Below are positions 1-8,208 of a stretch of 64,000 bases of DNA, piece after piece. The position numbers and the translations under genes are program-made. Numbering within the stretch: the stretch's first letter is position 1; every line of letters starts with the position of its first letter. Origin of the DNA: Flagellimonas sediminis. GTDB taxonomy: Bacteria > Bacteroidota > Bacteroidia > Flavobacteriales > Flavobacteriaceae. The stretch is from assembly GCF_010500845.1 (NCBI RefSeq), contig NZ_JAAAMI010000012.1, forward strand, positions 34,172-98,171, given 5' to 3'. Below the pieces are notes generated by a model. The model was not told the origin of the DNA and made no database searches. It saw nothing but the letters and a program-made list of their open reading frames with translations.

Positions 1-8
1 ATGAAAAG

Positions 9-908
9 ATGAACAACGTAAAAAAATCTTTCAGCATTCGGGATTTGGAAAATTTGTCGGGAATAAAGGCCCACACCATTCGTATTTGGGAAAAGCGATA
101 CAATCTGTTCAGCCCGGAAAGAACCGATACCAACATCCGCACCTATAATTTGGTAAGCCTACAAAAGTTGTTGAATGTGACCATGCTCTACAACAATGGG
201 TATAAAATTTCAAAAATTGCTAAACTGGACGATGTAAAGATTCCAATGCTGGTAAGGGATATTGTGGCCAAGAACAGTGAAAAGAGCCACGCTCTGAATT
301 CCCTTAAGCTTTCCATGCTCAATTTTGACCAGCCACTTTTCTTGCAAACGTACAATAGCTTGCTTCAGGAGCGCAGCTTCACTCAAATTTTTAAAGACGT
401 ATTCATTCCCTTTTTAAACGAACTTGGCCTATTATGGCAAACACATACCATAAGTCCTGCCCATGAACATTTCGTATCTAACCTGATCAAGCAAAAAATC
501 TATATCCATACAGAACAGGTACAATCTAAGGAACCAACTCAGAACGATAAGGTATTCGTCCTTTTTCTTCCTGAGAACGAAATACATGAAATTGGTTTAT
601 TGTACATCAATTATGAACTTGCCAACAAAGGGTACAAAACTATTTATCTAGGACAGACCATGCCCGTGGAAAACTTGGTGGACCTTCTCAAATATTATAA
701 CAACATCCGGTTCGTTTCCTATTTTACGGTTTCTCCAGTGCTGAACGAACTTGAGGATTATTTCAATAGCTTTCAAGAAGTCCTGGATATGTCTCCTGGA
801 TCAAAATTGTATGTTCTAGGCTATCAAATCCAACAAGTCTCTGACAAAAAACTGCCCGGTAGCATCAAGATTTTCAAATCCATTAACGAACTTTTGGAAA
901 CCGTATAA
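9..908 (+). CDS. MerR-family regulator with cobalamin-binding domain (CarH/LitR-like)
   Basis: Probable transcriptional regulator of the carotenoid genes that follow 2 nt downstream. An N-terminal MerR winged helix (about residues 9-75, with HTIRIWEKRYNLFSPERT) is joined to a helical segment and a Rossmann-type B12-binding domain. The W-x9-EH motif of photoreceptor-type B12 regulators is present (W143, E153, H154 in WQTHTISPAHEH). So is an ExHxxG signature (E191, H193, G196), whose His is the expected lower cobalt ligand, and LGQTMP at 214-219. Family knowledge: CarH-type proteins bind DNA with adenosylcobalamin in the dark and release it in light. The residue after W143 is Gln; as I recall, the Thermus protein has the second cobalt-binding His there. 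Light or B12 control of the operon is inference. The start is the first ATG; its upstream region lies outside the window. Confidence 0.88.
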   Translation: MNNVKKSFSIRDLENLSGIKAHTIRIWEKRYNLFSPERTDTNIRTYNLVSLQKLLNVTMLYNNGYKISKIAKLDDVKIPMLVRDIVAKNSEKSHALNSLKLSMLNFDQPLFLQTYNSLLQERSFTQIFKDVFIPFLNELGLLWQTHTISPAHEHFVSNLIKQKIYIHTEQVQSKEPTQNDKVFVLFLPENEIHEIGLLYINYELANKGYKTIYLGQTMPVENLVDLLKYYNNIRFVSYFTVSPVLNELEDYFNSFQEVLDMSPGSKLYVLGYQIQQVSDKKLPGSIKIFKSINELLETV

Positions 909-910
909 GT

Positions 911-2371
911 ATGAAAAAAGCCATCGTCATCGGTTCTGGGTTTTCCTCACTTTCAGCCTCTTGTTATTTGGCAAAGGCAGGATTTGAGGTAGAAATCCAT
1001 GAAAAGAACGATACGGTAGGTGGCAGGGCCAGACAATTGATAAAAGATGGGTTTACTTTTGATATTGGCCCCAGTTGGTATTGGATGCCCGACATTTTTG
1101 ACAAGTTTTTCAATGACTTTGAAAAAAAGACTTCCGATTACTACCAATTGGATAAACTGAACCCCGCTTACAAAATTTTTTTTGAAGACGATATCCTTAC
1201 CATTGGGGATTGCATGGAAACCATTTGTGAGGAATTTGAACGTATTGAAACGGGCAGTAGCGCACATCTCAAACGCTTTATCATGCAAGCCCAAGAAAAC
1301 TATAACATCGCGATCAACAAAGTGGTACTCCGGCCCGGCCTTTCCCCTTTGGAACTGGTTACCAAGGAAACCGTTCTTCGGGTAGACCAATTCTTCAAGA
1401 CCATCAGCCAGGAAGTACGCAAGAGGTTCAAAAATCCGAAGCTGGTGTCCACGTTGGAATTTCCCGTACTGTTTTTAGGGGCCAAACCGAGCAATACACC
1501 TTCCTTTTACAATTTCATGAATTTTGCAGATTTTGGTTTGGGAACCTGGCATCCCAAAGGTGGCATGTACGAGATCATCAAGGCTATGAAAAACCTTGCT
1601 GAGGAACTGGGGGTAAAAATCCATACCAAAAGTCCTGTCACGCATATCTTGGTGTCCGATGGGGAGGTAATCGGTATCCGTAGCAAAGGTAATAACCACC
1701 TGGCCGACTATGTGATAAGCGGAGCGGATTACCATCATTCCGAAACGCTCCTGGATCCAAAATACCGTCAATATTCCGAAGAATACTGGGAAAATAAGAC
1801 TTATGCGCCTTCTTCCCTGTTGTTTTATATCGGCTTCAACAAAAAGTTGAAGAATGTTGAGCACCACAACCTGTTCTTTGATACCGATTTTGAAAAACAT
1901 GCCAAAGAAATTTACGATGACCCCCAATGGCCGAGTAATCCCCTGTTCTATGCCAATTTTCCTTCGGTAACGGATGGCTCCATGGCTCCCAAGGATTATG
2001 AAACAGGATTTTTCCTGGTTCCCATTGCCCCAGGATTGGAGGATACACCCGAATTGAGAAACCAATATTTTGACATAGTAATGGATAGGTTTGAGAAACT
2101 GACCCATCAACAGATTAAAAATGCCATTGTTTTCAAGGAAAGTTTCTGTGTAAACGATTTTGTGGAGCAGTACAATTCTTATAAAGGCAACGCTTACGGT
2201 CTTGCCAACACCTTACGGCAGACTGCCTTTTTACGACCTAACCTAAAAAGTAGTAAGGTAAAGAACCTGTTCTTTACCGGTCAGCTTACCGTTCCGGGAC
2301 CAGGAGTGCCACCATCCCTGATCTCTGGTAAACTGGTGGCCGATTTAATCACCAAAGAAGTAAAAAGATGA
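911..2371 (+). CDS. crtI: Phytoene desaturase (CrtI-type)
   Basis: FAD-dependent carotenoid desaturase that converts phytoene to lycopene. The N-terminal dinucleotide-binding motif (GSGFSSLSASCYLAKAG, residues 8-24) is followed by the conserved VGGRAR and the GPSWYWMPD segment. The C-terminus has the CrtI signature FFTGQLTVPGPGVPPSL and a final helix. At 486 aa it has the usual bacterial CrtI length. It lies 2 nt after the MerR regulator and its stop overlaps the crtB start (ATGA), so the genes are surely co-transcribed. The product should be peripheral to the inner membrane. The related CrtD/CrtN desaturases share this fold; position next to crtB and crtZ makes CrtI the best reading. Confidence 0.95.
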   Translation: MKKAIVIGSGFSSLSASCYLAKAGFEVEIHEKNDTVGGRARQLIKDGFTFDIGPSWYWMPDIFDKFFNDFEKKTSDYYQLDKLNPAYKIFFEDDILTIGDCMETICEEFERIETGSSAHLKRFIMQAQENYNIAINKVVLRPGLSPLELVTKETVLRVDQFFKTISQEVRKRFKNPKLVSTLEFPVLFLGAKPSNTPSFYNFMNFADFGLGTWHPKGGMYEIIKAMKNLAEELGVKIHTKSPVTHILVSDGEVIGIRSKGNNHLADYVISGADYHHSETLLDPKYRQYSEEYWENKTYAPSSLLFYIGFNKKLKNVEHHNLFFDTDFEKHAKEIYDDPQWPSNPLFYANFPSVTDGSMAPKDYETGFFLVPIAPGLEDTPELRNQYFDIVMDRFEKLTHQQIKNAIVFKESFCVNDFVEQYNSYKGNAYGLANTLRQTAFLRPNLKSSKVKNLFFTGQLTVPGPGVPPSLISGKLVADLITKEVKR

Positions 2372-3210
2372 AAAGCATTTTTGACCAAGTATCCTACCAT
2401 TGCAGTAAAGTTGTGACCCAATCCTACAGCACTTCCTTTGCCTTGGCCACCAAAATGTTGGCACCCTCGATCCGGGCCGATATTTATAACATTTACGGCT
2501 TTGTTCGGTTTGCCGATGAGATTGTGGACACCTTCCACGATTACGACAAGGAACAATTATTCGTGAATTTTGAGAAGGAAATGGAAGAGGCCATAGAGAA
2601 AAAAATCAGCCTAAACCCCATTTTGAACTCATTTCAGCATACGTACCATAAATATGATATCCCCCATCATTTGGTCACAGCCTTTATGAAAAGTATGCGT
2701 ATGGATCTCAGCAAGAAGAAATACGAAACGTTTGATGAATATCGGGAGTACATTTATGGCTCAGCGGATGTAGTAGGGTTAATGTGTCTCTGTGTTTTTG
2801 TGAACGGCGATAAGGAGAAGTATGAAGAATTGAAAGAATCTGCCATGGCCTTGGGATCGGCCTTTCAAAAAGTGAACTTTTTAAGGGATTTGAAGGCGGA
2901 TTATGAGGAATTGAACCGGACCTATTTCCCCAACACCAATCTTTTGGAACTGGATGAAGAGTCCAAGAGAAGAATCGTCAATGAGATAAAGGCCGATTTT
3001 GCAGTAGGGTATTCGGGTATCATCAAGTTACCGGAGCAGGCCAAATTTGGAGTTTATACGGCCTACCGTTATTACAAGAAACTACTACATAAATTACAGG
3101 GTACTCCTCCCCTAGAAATTAAAAATGCCAGGATACGCGTGCCCAATTATCAAAAATTCGGACTTTTGGCCCAATCATACCTCAATTATAAATTACAATT
3201 GGTACAATGA
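2368..3210 (+). CDS. crtB: Phytoene synthase (squalene/phytoene synthase family)
   Basis: Condenses two geranylgeranyl diphosphates to phytoene, the first committed step of carotenoid synthesis. Both Mg-diphosphate-binding aspartate motifs are visible: DEIVD at residues 50-54 in FVRFADEIVD, and RDLKAD at 173-178 in NFLRDLKADYEELNRTYFP. The STSFALATKML segment near residue 21 is also typical. At 280 aa it is within the usual range. Its start overlaps the crtI stop by 4 nt (ATGA) and its own stop overlaps the crtZ start the same way, which suggests translational coupling. A squalene synthase-like role is possible for the family but unlikely in this operon. Confidence 0.95.
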   Translation: MKSIFDQVSYHCSKVVTQSYSTSFALATKMLAPSIRADIYNIYGFVRFADEIVDTFHDYDKEQLFVNFEKEMEEAIEKKISLNPILNSFQHTYHKYDIPHHLVTAFMKSMRMDLSKKKYETFDEYREYIYGSADVVGLMCLCVFVNGDKEKYEELKESAMALGSAFQKVNFLRDLKADYEELNRTYFPNTNLLELDEESKRRIVNEIKADFAVGYSGIIKLPEQAKFGVYTAYRYYKKLLHKLQGTPPLEIKNARIRVPNYQKFGLLAQSYLNYKLQLVQ

Positions 3211-3656
3211 AGGTAGCACTTTGGATACTCATTTTTTTGGTCACCTTTGGCTTCATGGAATTTATGGCTTGGTTCACTCACAAGTATGTAATGCACGGCT
3301 TTCTATGGAGCCTACACAAAGACCATCATAAAAAGGACCATGATTCTTGGTTTGAACGCAACGATGCCTTTTTTCTGTTCTATGCCGTGGTGAGTATGAC
3401 CTTGTTCTTCGTGGGCAACTACACTTCGTTTTGGTATGGATGGCCCTTGGGATTTGGGATCCTAGCATACGGAATTGCCTATTTTCTGGTACACGATATC
3501 TTTATACATCAAAGGTTCAAGCTTTTGAGGAATGCCAACAATTGGTACGCCCGTGGGGTACGAAGGGCACATAAAATGCACCACAAACATTTGGGTAAGG
3601 AAGACGGGGAATGTTTTGGAATGCTCTTGGTTCCTTTTAAATATTTTAAAAAGTAG
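3207..3656 (+). CDS. crtZ: Beta-carotene hydroxylase (CrtZ, fatty-acid-hydroxylase superfamily)
   Basis: Di-iron membrane hydroxylase expected to convert beta-carotene to zeaxanthin. The 149-aa protein has four or more hydrophobic segments and the full set of histidine clusters: HKYVMH (25-30), HKDHHKKDH (37-45), HDIFIH, and HKMHHKH near the C-terminus. It overlaps crtB by 4 nt and ends the operon; the next gene, 2 nt away, is on the other strand. The enzyme needs cyclised carotenes, yet no lycopene cyclase is visible here, so that step must be encoded elsewhere. Confidence 0.94.
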   Translation: MKVALWILIFLVTFGFMEFMAWFTHKYVMHGFLWSLHKDHHKKDHDSWFERNDAFFLFYAVVSMTLFFVGNYTSFWYGWPLGFGILAYGIAYFLVHDIFIHQRFKLLRNANNWYARGVRRAHKMHHKHLGKEDGECFGMLLVPFKYFKK

Positions 3657-3658
3657 GG

Positions 3659-4225
3659 CTATTCTAAAATAAGTTCATCCAAAAGGGCCCGTATACTTTC
3701 GGAGTTCCAGTTGGCCGCTCCCCTTTCATCCACAACAATTTTCCCTGATTTACTGATGATATAGGTAGCCGGTATCGTGCTGCTTTCCAATTCCGAGGGT
3801 GACTTTGAAGCTTGCAGGTACACGGGCAACTGATATCCCTTTTTCTTTAGAAACGTCACTACTTTCTCCTTATCATCATTGGCTACAAAGGCAAAAAGCA
3901 ACTTGTCCTTGTAATCGGCATGCAATGCTACAAATTTGGGAAGTTCGGCAACACAGGGAGGGCACCAAGTGGCCCAAACATTAACCACGGCAACTTTTCC
4001 TTTTGCGGATTGAAAATTCATTTGTTTGCCATCCAGATCCACCAGGTTCCAATGATAATCCTCTAGGGTTATCTGTTCATCATCCTCTACCACATCCGCA
4101 GAAAAAACCTCTGCCACAGCCTTGCTGACCCACACCCGAACATGGAATCCGACAGGGGTGAACAGGATCAACACAATGACTAAAATCCAAATACCGTTAC
4201 CTATCTGTTCCTTGGTAATCTTCAT
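3659..4225 (-). CDS. TlpA-family thiol-disulfide oxidoreductase, membrane-anchored
   Basis: A single N-terminal membrane helix (about residues 10-30) is followed by a thioredoxin-fold domain facing the periplasm. The redox motif WCPPC is at residues 87-91 (C88, C91), and the cis-proline loop TIPATY is near residue 150. The length (188 aa) and architecture fit TlpA/ResA-like proteins, which reduce or rearrange disulfides in exported proteins or in cytochrome c maturation; the substrate here is unknown. It is downstream of a paralogue lacking the cysteines (6 nt apart, same strand). The pair probably forms one transcript, convergent with crtZ. Confidence 0.9.
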   Translation of the reverse strand: MKITKEQIGNGIWILVIVLILFTPVGFHVRVWVSKAVAEVFSADVVEDDEQITLEDYHWNLVDLDGKQMNFQSAKGKVAVVNVWATWCPPCVAELPKFVALHADYKDKLLFAFVANDDKEKVVTFLKKKGYQLPVYLQASKSPSELESSTIPATYIISKSGKIVVDERGAANWNSESIRALLDELILE

Positions 4226-4231
4226 AAGGAA

Positions 4232-4792
4232 TTATTCAGTGATCAATTCATCCAACAACCTGTAAACCTTTCCGGTGCTCCAATCCGCAATACCTTCCTT
4301 GTAAACCACAATATTCCCCGATTTATCGATCAAATAAGAAGAAGGCACCTTACTGGAATCAATGGGCATTTTTTCACCAATGATCAAATAGGTAACAGGA
4401 AAAGTAAAGTTGTGTTCGGCCATAAAAGCTTCCACTGGTGGTCGGTTTTCATTTGTGATGATATAGAAATCCATCTTGCCCTTGTACTTGTCATACAACT
4501 GCTGAATGCTTGCGAGTTCCGCTTCGGAAGGTAATTTCCAGGAAGCCCAAAGGTTAATAAAGACCACCCTTCCCCTTGATTTTTCAAAATTGAAGAAGTT
4601 CCATTCTTCATCTTTGAGTACCCAATCATAATCGGTGATCTTCTGTCTTTCCGATTGCTCGATGATAGGAGGTGAAAACGAAAAAATTCGATTCAGGAAT
4701 ATTTTTCCGTAGTAACCGATCGGTGTTACAAAGAACGAAAGCACCAAAAGGATCAATACAATGTTGAAAATGGTTTTTTTACTGATCTTCAT
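4232..4792 (-). CDS. TlpA-like thioredoxin-fold protein lacking the CxxC motif
   Basis: Close paralogue of the next downstream gene: same length (186 aa from this start), the same opening (MKISKKTIFN versus MKITKEQIGN), a single membrane helix, a thioredoxin-like domain, and a VPSSY cis-proline loop. The active-site WCPPC is replaced by WKLPS (residues 85-89), so it cannot do dithiol chemistry. I chose the internal ATG at 4792 because it aligns with the paralogue and because a longer version would start inside the aconitase terminator. A structural or partner role for the redox-active neighbour is inference. The frame is fully open, so it is not an obvious pseudogene. Confidence 0.85.
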   Translation of the reverse strand: MKISKKTIFNIVLILLVLSFFVTPIGYYGKIFLNRIFSFSPPIIEQSERQKITDYDWVLKDEEWNFFNFEKSRGRVVFINLWASWKLPSEAELASIQQLYDKYKGKMDFYIITNENRPPVEAFMAEHNFTFPVTYLIIGEKMPIDSSKVPSSYLIDKSGNIVVYKEGIADWSTGKVYRLLDELITE

Positions 4793-4809
4793 GAAAAAGG
4801 ATGTTTCCC

Positions 4810-4852
4810 AAAAATTAAAAACTCCTGATATCCAAATCAATATCAGGAGTTT
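4810..4852 (-). terminator. Rho-independent terminator of the aconitase gene
   Basis: A perfect 12-bp stem (aaactcctgata / tatcaggagttt, 4819-4830 and 4841-4852) has a 10-nt loop. On the minus strand it is followed by a T-rich run. It sits 25 nt after the aconitase stop codon and upstream of the TlpA-like pair, so the pair needs its own promoter or read-through. Confidence 0.85.
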
Positions 4853-4877
4853 AAGACAAAATTATCTTAGATACAAA

Positions 4878-7148
4878 TTATGCATTCTCCTTCTTGATCA
4901 GGTTCAATGCAGAACCTTCTTTAAACCATGCAATCTGCGCATCGTTATAGGAATGGTTGGCAATGATGGTATCCTTGCTGCCATCGGCATGCACCACTTC
5001 AATGGTCAATGGTTTGTCCGGAGCAAATTGGTCAATGTCCAAAAAGTTGAAGGTATCATCTTCTTGAATCAAATCATAATCGTTCTCATTTGCAAAGGTC
5101 AATGCCAACATCCCTTGTTTTTTCAAGTTGGTCTCGTGGATCCTAGCAAAGGATTTTACCAAAACAGCTGCTACACCCAAGTGTCTTGGCTGCATGGCTG
5201 CATGCTCTCTCGAAGAACCTTCACCGTAGTTGTGGTCACCCACCACCAAAGTTTTGATCCCAGCTTTTTTGTATTCACGTTGGGTATCGGGCACTCCACC
5301 GTACTCTCCTGTCAATTGGTTTTTGACGAAGTTTGTTTTTTTGTTGAAGGCGTTTACCGCTCCAATCAACGTGTTATTGGCAATATTGTCCAAGTGCCCC
5401 CTGTAACGCAACCATGGTCCGGCCATGGAGATATGATCGGTGGTACATTTACCAAAGGCTTTGATCAACAGTTTCATGCCCTTTAAACTTTCTGGTTTAA
5501 TGGGTTCAAATGGGGCCAAGAGTTGCAAACGCTCAGAATCTGTGGCAACTTTCACCTCAACACTGCTACCGTCTTCCTTAGGCGCAATATAACCGGCATC
5601 TTCCACGGCAAATCCTTCCGGAGGAAGCTCGTAACCTCTTGGTTCATCCAACATCACTTCTTCACCATCCTCATTCAATAGCTTATCGGTGATAGGGTTA
5701 AAATCCAATCTTCCGGCGATGGCGATGGCGGTAACTAATTCTGGCGACCCCACAAATGCCAAGGTATTGGGGTTACCATCCGCTCTTTTTGCAAAATTCC
5801 TGTTGAAAGAGTGAACGATGGTGTTTCGTGGTCCGTCTGATGCTTTATCACCATAACGATCCCACATACCGATACATGGTCCACAGGCATTGGCAAATAC
5901 GGTTGCACCAATATTGTTGAAGGTATCGATAAACCCATCCCTTTCGATGGTATAACGTACCTGCTCGGAGCCTGGTGTTATAGTGAATTGTGATTTGGTC
6001 TTCAAATTCTTGTCGGCCACTTGTTTGGCCAAGGAAGCTGCCCTTGAAATATCTTCGTAGGAAGAGTTGGTACAAGAACCGATCAAGCCCACTTCTACGT
6101 TCAAAGGCCAATCATTGGCTTTGGCGGTCTCACCCATTTTAGAAATTGGGGTAGCCAAATCCGGAGTAAAAGGTCCGTTCAAATGTGGCTCCAATACATC
6201 CAAATCGATTTCGATCACTTGGTCGAAATACTGCTCTGGATTGGCATACACTTCAGGATCCGCGGTCAAGTGTTGCTTCACGCCCAGGGCCGCATCGGCT
6301 ACATCGGCACGGTTGGTAGCTCTTAGGTACCTATCCATGGATTCATCATAACCGAAGGTTGAAGTAGTAGCACCTACCTCAGCACCCATGTTACAAATGG
6401 TACCTTTACCAGTACAGGACATAGAAGTGGCTCCTTCGCCAAAATATTCGATAATGGCCCCTGTTCCCCCTTTTACGGTAAGAATATCGGCTACTTTCAA
6501 GATCACATCTTTTGGAGCGGTCCATCCAGAGAGTTTTCCTTTCAGTTTCACCCCTATCAATTTAGGGAATTTCAATTCCCAAGCCATTCCAGCCATTACA
6601 TCCACCGCATCGGCACCACCAACACCGATGGCTACCATTCCCAATCCACCGGCATTCACCGTATGCGAATCGGTTCCGATCATCATACCTCCTGGAAAAG
6701 CATAGTTTTCCAAAACTACTTGATGGATGATACCTGCACCTGGTTTCCAGAAACCAATGCCATATTTATTGGAAACGGATTCCAAGAAATCAAAAACTTC
6801 GTTGCTCGTTTGGTTGGCCCTTTTCAAATCGGCCTCAGCCCCAACTTTTGCTTGGATCAGGTGATCACAGTGTACTGTGGTAGGTACTGCAACCTTTGGC
6901 TTACCAGCGTGCATGAACTGTAACAATGCCATTTGAGCGGTAGCATCCTGACAGGCAACCCTATCCGGTGCAAAGTCAACATAATCTTTTCCCCTTGTAA
7001 ATTTTTTGGTCGGTGTTCCATCCCATAGGTGTGAGTATAGTATTTTCTCAGAAAGGGTCAATGGTTTACCTACCAGTTCACGGGCCTTATCCACACGTTC
7101 CCCCATGGAAGCGTAGACGCCCTTAATCATGTCTATATCAAATGCCAT
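4878..7148 (-). CDS. acn: Aconitate hydratase (mitochondrial-type)
   Basis: TCA-cycle enzyme that interconverts citrate and isocitrate through an Fe-S cluster in the cytoplasm. The three cluster cysteines are visible: C359 in [13 protein letters not shown], and C422 and C425 in [10 protein letters not shown]. The substrate-binding segments [14 protein letters not shown] and [17 protein letters not shown] are intact. At 756 aa it matches the compact mitochondrial-like aconitases of Flavobacteriia rather than the roughly 890-aa AcnA or 860-aa AcnB of enterobacteria. It is monocistronic, with a clear terminator downstream and a roughly 100-bp upstream gap. Confidence 0.96.
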   Translation of the reverse strand: MAFDIDMIKGVYASMGERVDKARELVGKPLTLSEKILYSHLWDGTPTKKFTRGKDYVDFAPDRVACQDATAQMALLQFMHAGKPKVAVPTTVHCDHLIQAKVGAEADLKRANQTSNEVFDFLESVSNKYGIGFWKPGAGIIHQVVLENYAFPGGMMIGTDSHTVNAGGLGMVAIGVGGADAVDVMAGMAWELKFPKLIGVKLKGKLSGWTAPKDVILKVADILTVKGGTGAIIEYFGEGATSMSCTGKGTICNMGAEVGATTSTFGYDESMDRYLRATNRADVADAALGVKQHLTADPEVYANPEQYFDQVIEIDLDVLEPHLNGPFTPDLATPISKMGETAKANDWPLNVEVGLIGSCTNSSYEDISRAASLAKQVADKNLKTKSQFTITPGSEQVRYTIERDGFIDTFNNIGATVFANACGPCIGMWDRYGDKASDGPRNTIVHSFNRNFAKRADGNPNTLAFVGSPELVTAIAIAGRLDFNPITDKLLNEDGEEVMLDEPRGYELPPEGFAVEDAGYIAPKEDGSSVEVKVATDSERLQLLAPFEPIKPESLKGMKLLIKAFGKCTTDHISMAGPWLRYRGHLDNIANNTLIGAVNAFNKKTNFVKNQLTGEYGGVPDTQREYKKAGIKTLVVGDHNYGEGSSREHAAMQPRHLGVAAVLVKSFARIHETNLKKQGMLALTFANENDYDLIQEDDTFNFLDIDQFAPDKPLTIEVVHADGSKDTIIANHSYNDAQIAWFKEGSALNLIKKENA

Positions 7149-7250
7149 TCTACAATTGAGTTTTAAGATTTTAGTAATTCGGTAAATTTACTAAATAACG
7201 AAGGATTTTGGAATTAGAATCGCGCTAAATAAATATCTATGATTTGATAT

Positions 7251-8204
7251 TTATAACAATTCTGCAATAATCCTTTCCTCTGAGATGCCTTCAGCCTCAG
7301 CTTTGTAGTTTTTTAGGATCCTGTGACGAAGAATACCAAGGGAGACCGCTTTTATGTCTTCAATGTCCGGAGAAAATTTTCCATGGACGGCTGCATGCGC
7401 TTTGGCACCCAATACGAGATTCTGGGAAGCCCTAGGACCAGCGCCCCAATCCACATAGTTATTTACAAAATCCAAGGAACCTTCAATTCCCGGGCGTGTT
7501 CTATTGACGAGCCTTACCGCGTAATCGATTACATTATCAGGTACGGGAATCCGCCTGATCAAATGCTGGATGGCAATAATGTCATCCGCATTGAAAAGGG
7601 TGTTCAGCGTTACCTCATCATCGGTAGTGGTAGATTTTACCACTTGTATTTCCTCTTCTATGGAAGGATACTTTAATTCGATGGCAAACATAAAACGGTC
7701 CAATTGTGCCTCTGGCAAGGGATACGTACCTTCTTGCTCAATAGGGTTTTGGGTCGCCAACACAAAATACGGACGGTTAAGTTTGTATTGCTTGCCCGCA
7801 ATGGTCACCGCACGCTCCTGCATGGCTTCCAACAGGGCGGCCTGTGTCTTTGGTGGAGTCCGGTTGATCTCATCCGCCAAAATGATGTTGGCGAAAACAG
7901 GCCCCATGATAAACTTAAAGTTTCTGTTCTGGTCCAATACCTCACTACCCAAAATATCACTGGGCATAAGGTCTGGGGTAAATTGTATCCTTTTGAAGTC
8001 CAGTCCGAGCGTTTGTGCGATTGTATTGACCATCAAAGTCTTGGCCAAACCGGGAACACCGATCAATAGGGAATGCCCCCCTGTATAAATGGATAGCAAA
8101 ATTTGATCGATTACCTTTTCTTGGCCCACAATGACCTTGGCAATCTCCCTTTTTAGTTCTTGGTGTTTTTTTACCAGGTTTTCTACCGCAGTTACGTCTG
8201 ACAT
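7251..8204 (-). CDS. MoxR-family AAA+ ATPase
   Basis: MoxR-type chaperone ATPase of 317 aa. Walker A is GVPGLAKT (residues 49-56), Walker B is ILADEINR, followed by the sensor region ATQNPIEQEGTYPLPEAQ and a C-terminal lid domain. Family members help to assemble or activate protein complexes, often with von Willebrand factor A proteins. None lies next to it here, so the client is unknown. It is 4 nt after the SurA-like isomerase gene and shares its transcript. An AT-rich 9-bp inverted repeat (7229-7237 / 7246-7254) overlaps the stop codon but lacks a T-run. Confidence 0.93.
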   Translation of the reverse strand: MSDVTAVENLVKKHQELKREIAKVIVGQEKVIDQILLSIYTGGHSLLIGVPGLAKTLMVNTIAQTLGLDFKRIQFTPDLMPSDILGSEVLDQNRNFKFIMGPVFANIILADEINRTPPKTQAALLEAMQERAVTIAGKQYKLNRPYFVLATQNPIEQEGTYPLPEAQLDRFMFAIELKYPSIEEEIQVVKSTTTDDEVTLNTLFNADDIIAIQHLIRRIPVPDNVIDYAVRLVNRTRPGIEGSLDFVNNYVDWGAGPRASQNLVLGAKAHAAVHGKFSPDIEDIKAVSLGILRHRILKNYKAEAEGISEERIIAELL

Positions 8205-8208
8205 TCGC

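Noticed and set aside
1..12. Short ATG AAA AGA TGA frame at the left edge
   Set aside because: Four codons only; may be the end of an upstream gene but cannot be supported within the window.
953..2110. Minus-strand frames opposite crtI
   Set aside because: Shadows of the desaturase frame; no domain and no transcription signals.
4761..5486. 241-codon plus-strand frame opposite the aconitase
   Set aside because: Entirely antisense to a well-conserved enzyme; no family features, no promoter or coupling.
7229..7254. AT-rich 9-bp inverted repeat overlapping the MoxR stop codon
   Set aside because: No T-run and AT-only stem; expected often by chance in AT-rich intergenic DNA, so not called as a terminator.
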